This document shows positions 1 to 8,103 of a stretch of DNA of 10,753 nt, one piece after another. The stretch comes from Methylomonas sp. (GTDB lineage: Bacteria; Pseudomonadota; Gammaproteobacteria; Methylococcales; Methylomonadaceae). Position 1 is the first letter of the stretch, and each line of letters begins with the position of its first letter. A model generated the notes under the pieces. It searched no databases and was not told the origin of the DNA. It saw only the letters and a program-made list of their open reading frames with translations. Where the stretch lies: positions 1 to 10,753 of the forward strand of contig JALSIU010000303.1 of the NCBI GenBank assembly GCA_026989715.1, given 5' to 3'. The position numbers and the translations under genes are program-made.

Positions 1-643
1 TTTTTCCCGCTATCATGACATCGGTAGCGCGTTTAATACCGTCAACTAATGATTCACGACAGCCGTATAAATTATCAAATTTTGATTTAGTTACTGAATC
101 ATTCACATTGAATGCAGGTACTTTTAAAGTCCCTTTAGTGACCATTTCATACAAGCGCAAGACACCTGTTGTCGTTTCTTCTGATAAGCCTTTAACATCT
201 GCCATTAATTCAGGAAACTTATCATGCATCATCACGGTCAAATCACCGCCATCATCCAAAATCATATTAGGCCGCCAACCATTAGGGCCAATAATGGTTT
301 GTTCAATACACCATTCAGCTTCTTCTTCCGTTTCACCTTTCCAAGCAAAAACAGGAATACCGGCCGCGGCCATTGCCGCTGCCGCATGGTCTTGAGTAGA
401 AAATATATTACATGAAGACCAACGTACTTCAGCCCCTAATGCGGTTAAGGTTTCAATCAATACCGCCGTTTGAATGGTCATATGCAGACAACCTGCAATG
501 CGCGCTCCCTTTAAAGGTTGTGTCGCACCATATTCTTCACGCAACGCCATTAAGCCCGGCATTTCAGTTTCAGCAATATTGGTTTCTTTGCGCCCCCACT
601 CGGCCAATGACATATCTGCTACTTTGTAATCTTGTTCACTCAT
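1..643 (-). CDS. ahcY: Adenosylhomocysteinase (SAH hydrolase), N-terminal 214 residues, runs off left edge
   Basis: Reversibly hydrolyses S-adenosylhomocysteine to adenosine and homocysteine in the cytosol, removing the inhibitory product of SAM-dependent methylation. The minus strand reads open from an ATG at 641-643 to the window edge. Family signatures are present: CLHMTIQTAVLIETL with the catalytic His near residue 54, the SSCNIFSTQDHAAAA block, DDGGDLT around residues 130-136, EETTTGV, and NDSVTKSKFDN with the catalytic Lys and Asp. The window stops just before the expected Rossmann NAD-binding glycine motif, so that part is not seen. AGGA lies 9 nt before the start. It begins 25 nt after the metK stop, so the two form a metK-ahcY unit for the SAM cycle. 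Identity is nearly certain; only the C-terminal half is missing from view. Confidence 0.96.
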   Translation of the reverse strand, partial: MSEQDYKVADMSLAEWGRKETNIAETEMPGLMALREEYGATQPLKGARIAGCLHMTIQTAVLIETLTALGAEVRWSSCNIFSTQDHAAAAMAAAGIPVFAWKGETEEEAEWCIEQTIIGPNGWRPNMILDDGGDLTVMMHDKFPELMADVKGLSEETTTGVLRLYEMVTKGTLKVPAFNVNDSVTKSKFDNLYGCRESLVDGIKRATDVMIAGK

Positions 644-668
644 CGTTATTTATCCTGATTATCTTTAA

Positions 669-1829
669 TTAAAGACCTGCCGCACTTTTCAGTGCATCCA
701 CTTTATCGGTTTTTTCCCAGCTAAACGACGCTTCAGTACGCCCAAAGTGTCCATAAGCCGCCGTTGGCCGGTAAATCGGCTTTAATAAATCCAGCATAGC
801 AATCAAGCCTTTGGGTCTAAGATCAAACACATCTCGTACAATCTGTACTAAACGCGCTTCACTCATTTTACCTGTACCAAACGTTTCAATACTAATTGAA
901 GTAGGCTCGGCCACTCCGATCGCATAAGAAACCTGAATTTCACAACGCTCTGCCAACTCAGCTGCCACAATATTCTTTGCGACATAGCGACACATATAGG
1001 CTGCAGAACGATCGACTTTGGACGGGTCTTTACCCGAAAAAGCACCACCGCCATGCCTTGCCATACCGCCATAGGTATCTACAATAATTTTACGCCCAGT
1101 CAGACCGCAGTCACCAACGGGTCCCCCAATAATAAACTGCCCGGTCGGGTTAATAAAATATTGCGTATCAGCATGCAACCATTCCTCGGGTAAAATCGGT
1201 AAAATAATTTCATCCATCACCGCTTCTTCTAAACGCTTCCCCCCCATTTCAGGAGAATGCTGTGTTGATAACACCACAGCATCAATAGCAACCGGCTTGT
1301 TATTTTCATAACGGAAAGTAATTTGGCTTTTTGCATCAGGGCGTAACCACGGCAAAGTGCCATTTTTACGTACCTCTGCCTGACGCTTCATCAAAAGGTG
1401 TGAATAAGTAATAGGGGCAGGCATCAAAACATCGGTTTCATTACTTGCATACCCAAACATTAAGCCTTGATCGCCCGCACCTTGTTCATGATCTTCACTA
1501 TCATCAACCCCCATCGAAATATCGGCCGATTGCTTACCAATGGCATTAAGCACAGCACAACTCGCTGCATCAAAGCCAATATCAGAGCTGTTATAGCCAA
1601 TATTCTCAACCACTTCGCGAACAACCGCTTCGGTATCAACCCACGCATCAGTCGTGATTTCACCGGCAATAATGACCATGCCGGTTTTAACCAAAGTCTC
1701 ACAAGCCACACGCGACTTTGGGTCTTGCGCAAGTAGTGAATCTAAAATGGCATCAGAAATCTGGTCAGCAACCTTATCAGGGTGGCCTTCCGAAACGGAT
1801 TCGGATGTAAAAATATAGTTATTGCTCAT
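669..1829 (-). CDS. metK: S-adenosylmethionine synthetase (methionine adenosyltransferase)
   Basis: Makes S-adenosylmethionine from ATP and methionine, as a cytosolic oligomer. The 386-residue protein has the normal family length. Visible motifs are EGHPDKVADQ with His16, Asp18 and Lys19 in the ATP/phosphate site, the hexapeptide GAGDQG at 117-122, and the phosphate-binding GGGAFSGKD at 260-268. An AAGGA ribosome-binding site sits 8 nt before the ATG. ahcY follows after 25 nt, so SAM supply and SAH removal are probably co-transcribed. The leader upstream contains an inverted repeat that may regulate the unit. No truncation or missing key residue is seen. Confidence 0.98.
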   Translation of the reverse strand: MSNNYIFTSESVSEGHPDKVADQISDAILDSLLAQDPKSRVACETLVKTGMVIIAGEITTDAWVDTEAVVREVVENIGYNSSDIGFDAASCAVLNAIGKQSADISMGVDDSEDHEQGAGDQGLMFGYASNETDVLMPAPITYSHLLMKRQAEVRKNGTLPWLRPDAKSQITFRYENNKPVAIDAVVLSTQHSPEMGGKRLEEAVMDEIILPILPEEWLHADTQYFINPTGQFIIGGPVGDCGLTGRKIIVDTYGGMARHGGGAFSGKDPSKVDRSAAYMCRYVAKNIVAAELAERCEIQVSYAIGVAEPTSISIETFGTGKMSEARLVQIVRDVFDLRPKGLIAMLDLLKPIYRPTAAYGHFGRTEASFSWEKTDKVDALKSAAGL

Positions 1830-1864
1830 AAATATGGTCCTTCTTTAACAAGGGATAGATATAA

Positions 1865-1901
1865 ACCTGAACTGCATCACATTTATTGCATTAATTCAGG
1901 T
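1865..1901 (-). repeat. Inverted repeat in the metK leader or promoter region
   Basis: Arms ACCTGAA (1865-1871) and TTCAGGT (1895-1901) are perfectly complementary. Inside them two TGCA tetramers can also pair, leaving a 10-nt apical loop and a small asymmetric interior loop. The element lies between the upstream terminator and the metK ribosome-binding site, 36-72 nt before the metK start. It could be an operator overlapping the promoter or an RNA hairpin in the leader. It does not match the MetJ box AGACGTCT, and I do not recognise a known SAM or SAH riboswitch consensus. No convincing sigma-70 hexamers stand out nearby. Confidence 0.5.
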
Positions 1902-1903
1902 AT

Positions 1904-1933
1904 AAAAAAAGGCTGCATAAAAGCAGCCTTTTT
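1904..1933 (-). terminator. Rho-independent terminator after the rpoD-tRNA unit
   Basis: The stem GGCTGC/GCAGCC (1911-1916 and 1923-1928) extends through flanking A and T runs to about 11 bp, with a 6-nt loop. On the minus strand it is followed by a run of seven T (1904-1910), just past the tRNA 3' end. A/T runs on both sides could make it bidirectional, but no plus-strand gene ends here. It insulates the metK-ahcY unit from the rpoD operon. Confidence 0.88.
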
Positions 1934-1938
1934 ATGTA

Positions 1939-2015
1939 TGGTGGGCCCTCCCAGACTCGAACTGGGGACCTGCCGATTATGAGTCGGATGCTCTAACCAA
2001 CTGAGCTAAGGGCCC
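1939..2015 (-). tRNA. tRNA with CAT anticodon, probably tRNA-Ile2 (lysidine-modified), CCA encoded
   Basis: The minus strand folds into a full 77-nt cloverleaf: acceptor GGGCCCT pairs AGGGCCC, the D arm has GCTC/GAGC, the anticodon loop is CTCATAA, the T arm is CCCAG/CTGGG with TTCGAGT, and the end is ACCA. The anticodon CAT (1979-1981) could mean Met or Ile2. C4-G69 and C5-G68 are present, which are TilS recognition pairs in the E. coli tRNA-Ile2, and the 5' end resembles E. coli ileX; elongator tRNA-Met differs there. I therefore favour isoleucine reading AUA. The top anticodon-stem pair (27-43) appears to be a U-C mismatch. The gene is 32 nt after rpoD and probably processed from the same transcript. 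Confidence 0.93.
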
Positions 2016-2047
2016 TAAAACTATAAGCTTAATGTATTAATATGCCG

Positions 2048-3859
2048 TTATTCAGCATCTAAAAAGCACCGTAGCTGATCCGAACGCGAAGGGTGGCGTA
2101 ACTTGCGTAAAGCCTTTGCTTCAATTTGCCTAATGCGTTCACGGGTCACATCAAACTGCTTACCCACTTCTTCTAAAGTATGATCGGTATTCATATTGAT
2201 ACCAAAACGCATACGTAATACTTTTGACTCTCTCGCTGTTAATCCAGCCAATACATTTTGAGTCGACTCCTTTAAACCTTCAATTGTAGCAGATTCAACA
2301 GGAGAAAGCATCTTAGAATCCTCAATAAAATCCCCCAAATGCGAATCTTCATCATCACCAATGGGCGTTTCCATCGAAATAGGCTCTTTAGCTATTTTTA
2401 ATACTTTACGCACTTTATCTTCCGGCATTTCCATCAATTCTGACAGTTCCTCAGGGGTTGCCTCTCGCCCTTTTTCCTGCATAATTTGCCTAGAAATACG
2501 ATTCAATTTATTAATGGTCTCAATCATATGCACAGGAATACGAATTGTTCTAGCCTGGTCAGCAATCGAGCGTGTAATCGCTTGCCGAATCCACCATGTT
2601 GCATAAGTTGAGAATTTATAACCACGGCGATACTCGAATTTATCAACCGCTTTCATTAAACCAATATTACCTTCTTGAATTAAATCTAAAAACTGCAATC
2701 CACGATTAGTATATTTTTTAGCAATTGAAATAACCAACCTTAAGTTGGCCTCAATCATATCTTTTTTAGCACGTCGCGCCTTTGCCTCACCAATTGACAC
2801 GCGGCGACTGATATCTTTAATCTCAGTAATTGACAAAGCATTTTCATCTTCTATCTGAGCTAATAGAGCATATATTTTTTTTATCTGCTTTTCTTTTGCC
2901 TTCAATATAGGTGCTATCGCATTATCTTTACGCATATACCCGGTAATCCACTTCGGATTACTTTCATTACCGACAAAATTATCAATAAATTCTTTACGAT
3001 TTATTTTAGCTTGCTTAACACAAATATCCATTAGCGCGCGTTCTTGCTTACGAATATGTGCTGTCACATCATTGACCATCGACACTTGCTTTTTAAAATA
3101 CTGCGGTGCCCACTTAATTTCTAAAAACCGGTCTGCAAGCTCATCCATTGCCTGCCCTGCTTTCTCGTCACGATAACCTTTCTTTTTTATAACTTCTTCA
3201 GCTAATTGATATGCTTTTCTTATTCCCGCAACTTTCTCCTTAGCCTCTTCAATCGTTATCCCTGCCGGCTCAACAACCTCAGCATCGTCATCATCAGCAT
3301 CCGCCCCTGCCACAACGGCAACTTTTGAATCATCATATTCCGGTTCATTCAAGTCAATAAAATCCGTCATGATATCACTTAAGCGCAGGCCATTTTCTTC
3401 GCCTACTGTAGCAAAATCAGCAAACAAAGTTTCTGCAACAACCTTCGAACGCGCAATGGCTCGCACCACTTGACACTGCCCTTCTTCTATCCTGCGTGCA
3501 ATTTTCAATTCTTCAGCGCGCGTCAACAGACCTACCGAGCCCATTTCACGCATATACATTCTGACAGGATCCGTTGTCCGCCCAAACTCACTATCAAGCG
3601 ATGCAAGTGCCGCAACCTCTTCGGCATCATCATCATCAGCTGTCACTTCGTTATTGGACAAATCTTCATTATCATCAGGCACCGTTTCATGAACCTTAAT
3701 ACCTAGGTCATTAATCATGCTGATAATATCTTCAATTTGCTCAGGGTCTACAATATCACTAGGCAAGTGATCATTAACCTCTGCGTAAGTTAAATACCCT
3801 TGCGCTTTACCTTTTGCAATTAACTGTTTAAGTTGAGACTGTTGCTGTTCTTGATTCAT
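2048..3859 (-). CDS. rpoD: RNA polymerase housekeeping sigma factor sigma-70
   Basis: Directs core RNA polymerase to the main promoters. The 603-residue protein has all expected regions: region 1.1 (about 1-60), region 1.2 around TTDPVRMYMREMG (95-107), a non-conserved insert with acidic runs near 75-80 and 188-195, region 2 (about 365-440) with NLRLVISIAKKY, DLIQEGNIGLMKAVDKF and the -10-reading FSTYATWWIRQAI, region 3 (about 450-530), and region 4 (about 540-600) with the helix-turn-helix TLEEVGKQFDVTRERIRQIE that reads the -35. The start follows a GAGTG-like site. It lies 50 nt after dnaG as the last protein gene of the rpsU-yqeY-dnaG-rpoD operon, followed by a tRNA. No defects are seen. 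Confidence 0.98.
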   Translation of the reverse strand: MNQEQQQSQLKQLIAKGKAQGYLTYAEVNDHLPSDIVDPEQIEDIISMINDLGIKVHETVPDDNEDLSNNEVTADDDDAEEVAALASLDSEFGRTTDPVRMYMREMGSVGLLTRAEELKIARRIEEGQCQVVRAIARSKVVAETLFADFATVGEENGLRLSDIMTDFIDLNEPEYDDSKVAVVAGADADDDDAEVVEPAGITIEEAKEKVAGIRKAYQLAEEVIKKKGYRDEKAGQAMDELADRFLEIKWAPQYFKKQVSMVNDVTAHIRKQERALMDICVKQAKINRKEFIDNFVGNESNPKWITGYMRKDNAIAPILKAKEKQIKKIYALLAQIEDENALSITEIKDISRRVSIGEAKARRAKKDMIEANLRLVISIAKKYTNRGLQFLDLIQEGNIGLMKAVDKFEYRRGYKFSTYATWWIRQAITRSIADQARTIRIPVHMIETINKLNRISRQIMQEKGREATPEELSELMEMPEDKVRKVLKIAKEPISMETPIGDDEDSHLGDFIEDSKMLSPVESATIEGLKESTQNVLAGLTARESKVLRMRFGINMNTDHTLEEVGKQFDVTRERIRQIEAKALRKLRHPSRSDQLRCFLDAE

Positions 3860-3909
3860 TTTTCACTCTTAAAACACTACATCACGACATCAGATATAGA
3901 AAATTTGTT

Positions 3910-5625
3910 TTACTTACGGCCTGCCAACATACGTAACAACTCCTTTTGCTCACTTTCAGTCAAGCCGCTCGCCCTCTCCTTTGCAATCAACCCATCAAGA
4001 CGAATCTCCTTGCCCTGACTAATCAGCCTATCTATAGCACCTAAGAACTCCTCTTTCAGCTCATCCCCTGAGATAAAAAAATCATGATTCATCATGACCC
4101 CTATATATCTTTCTTCCTTCTGGCCTCTAAAGTGCTCTACCAATCTAGGCAAACTGATATTGGGATGCTTGGTAATTATTTCAACTATTTTCTTTAATAA
4201 GTCCATCCCAGGCATTGTCAATTCTGACCAATTTAATTCTCGCCGCTCTAATACGCCAATCAAACCTGGATTTTGCAACAACAATGAAACGGCAACCCGC
4301 GCCGGTGAAAGCTTAACGTCTTCCCGCTTCTGCTTATACCTCAGTGATTCAAGTGTAGTTGGGTTTTCCAAAAAATCCAACTTATCCACTTTTGCCAGCT
4401 CCTTAAGCTTTGCCAGCATCAATTCCTGAAAAATACCACCCGGTATTTTTTGCAAATATCCCCGCGCTTTTTCCACTAAACTTGCGCGTCCTTCCATATC
4501 ACTTAAGTTCAAGTTCTGAGTCAAACGCTGAAAAAAATAATCTGACAAAGTTTGTGCCGCCAACACACACTGCTCAAAGCCTTCGAGACCTTGCGCCCTA
4601 ACTAAATCATCAGGGTCAACACCATCCGGCAACTCCATAATTTTCACTTGCCGACCATCACGTAAACAAGGAAGTGCAGCTTCCACAGCTCGCCACGAAG
4701 CCGCTTTTCCTGCCTTATCACCATCAAAACAAAGCACTATCTCAGAACTAAAACGAAACAATAGCTCCAAATGATCTTTAGAGGTCGCTGTACCCAACGT
4801 CGCTACCGCATAACCCAAGCCAAACTGCGCCAATGCAATAACATCCATATAACCTTCAACAACAACGATTCGCTCCGGCTTAGCATTTTTAGTCAACAAC
4901 TCATACAAGCCATACACTTCACGATTCTTGTGAAATATATCCGTCTCGGGCGAATTCAAATATTTTGGCAAAGAATCATCCAGCACCCGCCCACCAAAGC
5001 CTAAGACCCGCCCTCGCCGATCTCGAATAGGAAAAACAACCCGCCCTCGAAACCTATCATAGACATTACCATTCTGCGAAACAGGAAAGCCGGCATCAAT
5101 AAGTTGCTGTTTAGAAAATTGCTTAACCAAACCCCAGTCATTTGGCGCAAAACCAAGCTGAAATTCACGAGCGATTTCACCACTTAGCCCCCGCGATTTC
5201 AGATATTCCACTGCAGGTTTAGCCGCTTCATTGTCTCTTAGCTGAGCCACATAAAAACCGGCCGCCTGCTCGAGTACCTGAAAAATTTCAACAGCATTAT
5301 GCTTTTTAGGCTGAATACTCCCAGCTTCTCTAGGTACCTCCAGACCAGCAAAATCCGCCAAATCTTCAACAGCTTCGACAAAATTCAGATGACTATAGTC
5401 CATTAAAAAACTAATGGCATTTCCGCCGACACCACAACCAAAACAGTGATATAACTGCTTACTGCGTGTTACGGCAAAACTGGGGGTTTTTTCCTCATGA
5501 AATGGACAACGCGCCACATAACTTCCGCCGGATTTTTTCAGCGGTACAAAAGAGTCGATCAGATCAACAATATCAACTCTAACCAGTAAATCATCGATAA
5601 AAGATCGAGGAATTTTGCCTGCCAT
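3910..5625 (-). CDS. dnaG: DNA primase DnaG
   Basis: Synthesises RNA primers at the replication fork together with DnaB helicase. I start at the ATG of MAGKIPR, matching the E. coli N-terminus, giving 571 residues; a second ATG is directly upstream (5626-5628), and a TTG at 5635-5637 is also in frame but adds only four residues. The N-terminal zinc ribbon has Cys40, His43, Cys61 and Cys64. The RNA-polymerase core includes the basic KYLNSPET stretch. The TOPRIM fold has the glutamate of EGYMDV at about 257 and the metal-binding FDGDKAG with Asp301 and Asp303. The C-terminal third should bind DnaB. It follows the yqeY stop closely and lacks a strong ribosome-binding site, suggesting translational coupling. 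Confidence 0.97.
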   Translation of the reverse strand: MAGKIPRSFIDDLLVRVDIVDLIDSFVPLKKSGGSYVARCPFHEEKTPSFAVTRSKQLYHCFGCGVGGNAISFLMDYSHLNFVEAVEDLADFAGLEVPREAGSIQPKKHNAVEIFQVLEQAAGFYVAQLRDNEAAKPAVEYLKSRGLSGEIAREFQLGFAPNDWGLVKQFSKQQLIDAGFPVSQNGNVYDRFRGRVVFPIRDRRGRVLGFGGRVLDDSLPKYLNSPETDIFHKNREVYGLYELLTKNAKPERIVVVEGYMDVIALAQFGLGYAVATLGTATSKDHLELLFRFSSEIVLCFDGDKAGKAASWRAVEAALPCLRDGRQVKIMELPDGVDPDDLVRAQGLEGFEQCVLAAQTLSDYFFQRLTQNLNLSDMEGRASLVEKARGYLQKIPGGIFQELMLAKLKELAKVDKLDFLENPTTLESLRYKQKREDVKLSPARVAVSLLLQNPGLIGVLERRELNWSELTMPGMDLLKKIVEIITKHPNISLPRLVEHFRGQKEERYIGVMMNHDFFISGDELKEEFLGAIDRLISQGKEIRLDGLIAKERASGLTESEQKELLRMLAGRK

Positions 5626-5641
5626 CATCCAGCCCAAAAAG

Positions 5642-6088
5642 CTAGGCTAGCATTGCCTTTATTTTTGCACCCACAACAGCCATGTCTGCCCGGCCTTGCA
5701 TTGCAGGCTTTAAAAGCCCCATCACTTTGCCCATATCTTTAATTGAACTTGCCGAGCTTTCAGCAATTGCCGCCTGTACCATTTCGGCAATTTCAGCTTC
5801 CGTTAAGGCTTGTGGCAGAAATTCTTGAATAACAACAACTTCAGCTTCTTCCACATCAGCCAAGTCATCACGCCCAGCAGCGCGATATTGCTTAATGGAT
5901 TCTCGACGTTGCTTTAGCATCTTATCCATCACGACGATAACTTGATTATCATCCAAAACAATACGCTCATCTACTTGTATTTGCTTAATCGCAGACATAA
6001 TCAAACGGATAACCCCTAGACGTGGCTTATCCTTATTTCTCATTGCCTGCTTCATTTCGTCTTTAAGACGATCTTGCAAAGTCGTCAT
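5642..6088 (-). CDS. yqeY: GatB/YqeY domain-containing protein
   Basis: A 148-residue, mostly helical protein of the YqeY family, with the typical opening (LQDRLKDEMKQAMRNKDK), the central RLIMSAIKQIQVDE and the C-terminal IKDMGKVMGLLKPAMQGRADM. The family resembles the tail domain of the amidotransferase subunit GatB and is thought to act near tRNA or translation, but its precise role is not settled. It starts 2 nt after the rpsU stop and ends about 16 nt before dnaG, so it is embedded in the macromolecular-synthesis operon, as in Pseudomonas and many other gammaproteobacteria but not in E. coli. No separate promoter is evident. Confidence 0.95.
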   Translation of the reverse strand: MTTLQDRLKDEMKQAMRNKDKPRLGVIRLIMSAIKQIQVDERIVLDDNQVIVVMDKMLKQRRESIKQYRAAGRDDLADVEEAEVVVIQEFLPQALTEAEIAEMVQAAIAESSASSIKDMGKVMGLLKPAMQGRADMAVVGAKIKAMLA

Positions 6089-6090
6089 CT

Positions 6091-6324
6091 TTATAACTGT
6101 GGACGGCCACGACGTAAATTTTTCAAGGCATAACGCTCGCGTGATAATTTTTTAAGGTGACGTTTTACCGCTGCAGCTGCTTTACGTTTGCGTTCTGCAG
6201 TGGGTTTTTCATAAAATTCGCGGCGACGGACTTCAGATAAAACACCTGCTTTTTCACACGAACGTTTAAAACGACGGAGAGCAATATCAAATGGTTCGTT
6301 TTCTTTCACTTTAATTGAAGGCAT
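6091..6324 (-). CDS. rpsU: 30S ribosomal protein S21
   Basis: Small-subunit protein S21, which sits near the mRNA anti-Shine-Dalgarno region and helps initiation. The ATG at 6322-6324 gives a 77-residue protein beginning MPSIKVKENEPFD, which matches the family start; an in-frame TTG four codons upstream is unlikely. The body RFKRSCEKAGVLSEVRRREF and the basic KRKAAAAVKRH stretch are diagnostic. The last part (ERYALKNLRRGRPQL) differs from and is about six residues longer than the E. coli tail. It is the first gene of the operon leading to yqeY, dnaG and rpoD. An AT-rich hairpin lies in its leader. The Shine-Dalgarno is weak (GGAA, about 8 nt upstream). Confidence 0.97.
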   Translation of the reverse strand: MPSIKVKENEPFDIALRRFKRSCEKAGVLSEVRRREFYEKPTAERKRKAAAAVKRHLKKLSRERYALKNLRRGRPQL

Positions 6325-6342
6325 AAATTTTTCCAATTTGCT

Positions 6343-6364
6343 AAAATTCAGTTTTTTGAATTTT
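6343..6364 (-). repeat. Perfect 8-bp hairpin in the rpsU leader
   Basis: AAAATTCA (6343-6350) and TGAATTTT (6357-6364) are perfect inverted arms around a 6-nt T-rich loop. The element sits about 19-40 nt before the rpsU start, so it could be an RNA hairpin in the leader of the macromolecular-synthesis operon or a DNA operator. It is AT-rich and only moderately stable. Its function is unknown, and the AT-rich context makes chance possible. Confidence 0.45.
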
Positions 6365-6388
6365 ATTGAGTTTAAATTCTATTTTAGA

Positions 6389-6415
6389 GCTGGCCAAAGC
6401 CATATGCAGGCCAGC
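6389..6415. repeat. Inverted repeat in the rpsU-tsaD divergent region
   Basis: GCTGGCC (6389-6395) and GGCCAGC (6409-6415) form perfect 7-bp GC-rich arms around a 13-nt spacer that contains CATATG. It stands out in an AT-rich intergenic region between the divergent rpsU and tsaD genes. No T tract follows on either strand, so it is not a terminator. It could be a regulator binding site. A weak minus-strand promoter may overlap its left arm: TTGGCC, a 17-nt spacer, then TAAACT. Confidence 0.45.
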
Positions 6416-6459
6416 GAAACCCTTAATTATAGCAGTATTATTTTTAAAATCAAAAACGA

Positions 6460-7512
6460 ATGTATATTTTAGGTATTGAAACATCATGCGATGAAACCGG
6501 CGTTGCCATCTATCATAGCAAGCAGGGTCTTATTCAACATGGCTTATATAGCCAAATTGCCATGCACAATAAATACGGCGGCATTGTCCCCGAACTTGCC
6601 TCTCGCGACCATATTCGCAAACTTATTCCACTCATTGATGAATGCCTACATAAAAGTCACTTAAATAAAAGTGACATTCAAGGCATTGCCTATACGGCAG
6701 GCCCTGGTTTAATCGGCGCACTATTAGTGGGCGCAGCAACTGCCAAAAGTCTAGCTTGGACATGGGGCATTCCCGCCATTGGCATACATCATATGGAAGG
6801 CCATTTATTAGCGCCTATGCTGGAAGAATCTCCTCCCGATTTTCCTTTCGTCGCCTTGCTAGTGTCTGGAGGGCACACCCTATTAGTTGAAGTCACCGAT
6901 ATAGGTCAATACCAACTACTCGGTGAATCACTTGATGATGCCGCAGGGGAAGCGTTTGATAAAGTGGCGAAAATGCTTGGCCTAGCCTACCCAGGTGGCC
7001 CACTACTTTCCAAACTAGCCGAGCAAGGACAAGCTGGCCGCTTTACATTTCCACGCCCCATGACTGACCGCCCCGGATTAGATTTTAGCTTTAGCGGACT
7101 CAAAACATTTGCGATGAACACTTTAAGCGCGAGCCAAAAAACACCTCAAGATAAAGCCGATATTGCACGAGCCTTCCAACAAGCAACCGCCGAAACCTTA
7201 GCCATAAAATGCAAACGCGCACTCAAACAAACGGGCTTAAAGCGGCTCATAGTTGCCGGCGGTGTCAGTGCCAATACTCAAATAAGACAAACATTAACCA
7301 AAATGGCCAATAAAGAAGGGGCAGAAATTTTCTTTCCTAGACCTGAATTTTGTACTGATAATGGCGCAATGATTGCCTATGCAGGCTGTCAACACTTACT
7401 GACTCAGCAATCAGAGACTTTAAGCATCAACGCAAAACCTCGCTGGCCTATTGATGAACTATACCAAACTCCAAAAGTCAATCAACTCTCTTCCCCAGCC
7501 AATAAACGCTGA
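6460..7512 (+). CDS. tsaD: tRNA N6-adenosine threonylcarbamoyltransferase TsaD
   Basis: Transfers the threonylcarbamoyl group to adenosine 37 of tRNAs that read ANN codons, working with TsaB, TsaC and TsaE. The 350-residue protein has the ASKHA-type ATP-binding fold: GIETSCDET at 5-13, the metal-binding HHMEGH with His111 and His115, VSGGHT at 135-140, LDDAAGEAFDK at 158-168, AGGVSAN at 266-272, and metal ligand Asp300 in CTDNGAMIA. The region before the ATG is A-rich and has no clear Shine-Dalgarno. It diverges from the rpsU operon, and its last 31 nt overlap the convergent plsY gene. Confidence 0.97.
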   Translation: MYILGIETSCDETGVAIYHSKQGLIQHGLYSQIAMHNKYGGIVPELASRDHIRKLIPLIDECLHKSHLNKSDIQGIAYTAGPGLIGALLVGAATAKSLAWTWGIPAIGIHHMEGHLLAPMLEESPPDFPFVALLVSGGHTLLVEVTDIGQYQLLGESLDDAAGEAFDKVAKMLGLAYPGGPLLSKLAEQGQAGRFTFPRPMTDRPGLDFSFSGLKTFAMNTLSASQKTPQDKADIARAFQQATAETLAIKCKRALKQTGLKRLIVAGGVSANTQIRQTLTKMANKEGAEIFFPRPEFCTDNGAMIAYAGCQHLLTQQSETLSINAKPRWPIDELYQTPKVNQLSSPANKR

Positions 7513-8054
7513 ATATTGCTCTTATGTCGCCAAATCAAAACCATTGACATCAACAAAGCAACATAAACCAACGGCTGCATCCCCATAATGAAATACACAT
7601 AAATAGGTGCAAACAATGAAGCAACTAACGCAGATAAGGACGAGATTTTAAAAAGCTTATAAACCCCATACCATGTCAGCAACACCCCAATTCCCACCAT
7701 CCAATTAGCACCCAGCAAAACACCTAAGGAAGTTGCCACCCCTTTTCCGCCAGCAAAACCAAAAAAGACAGGATACAAATGCCCCAAAAAAGCGGCCAAT
7801 ACAACACCGGATAAGACCAATGGCTCAACATTTAATGCTTGCGCAAGCAATACCGGTAGCAAACCCTTGAGCATATCACCCAATAAGGTAATAGCCGCCG
7901 CTTTTTTGCCACCAATACGCATAACATTGGTAGCACCTGGATTTCCTGAGCCTTGCTCACGCGGGTCAGGTAAGCCCATCATCCGGCAAACAATAATGGC
8001 ACTGGAAATAGAACCCAGCAAATAACCCAAAGGAATTAACAACCATGCAATCAT
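7482..8054 (-). CDS. plsY: Acyl-phosphate:glycerol-3-phosphate acyltransferase PlsY
   Basis: Integral inner-membrane enzyme that moves an acyl group from acyl-phosphate to glycerol-3-phosphate, the first committed step of phospholipid synthesis. The 190-residue sequence is strongly hydrophobic, with about five membrane segments. The three conserved loop motifs are visible: SGNPGATN at 36-43, HLYPVFF followed by FAGGKGVAT at about 92-108, and RHKSNIQRL at 176-184. AGGA lies 8 nt before the ATG. It is convergent with tsaD, whose 3' end it overlaps, and divergent from folB. No defects are seen. Confidence 0.96.
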   Translation of the reverse strand: MIAWLLIPLGYLLGSISSAIIVCRMMGLPDPREQGSGNPGATNVMRIGGKKAAAITLLGDMLKGLLPVLLAQALNVEPLVLSGVVLAAFLGHLYPVFFGFAGGKGVATSLGVLLGANWMVGIGVLLTWYGVYKLFKISSLSALVASLFAPIYVYFIMGMQPLVYVALLMSMVLIWRHKSNIQRLLAGEES

Positions 8055-8103
8055 TTTTATATCCTATTTTTTATAAATATTTTAAGTACACTACTTGTAT
8101 GCG

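Noticed and set aside
1782..1982. 66-residue plus-strand frame over the metK start and tRNA
   Set aside because: It is antisense to metK and the tRNA; its end (PRLELGT) is a translated tRNA, a familiar false ORF.
5626..5637. Upstream TTG start for dnaG, adding four residues
   Set aside because: MAGKIPR matches the known DnaG start, and an ATG pair is available downstream.
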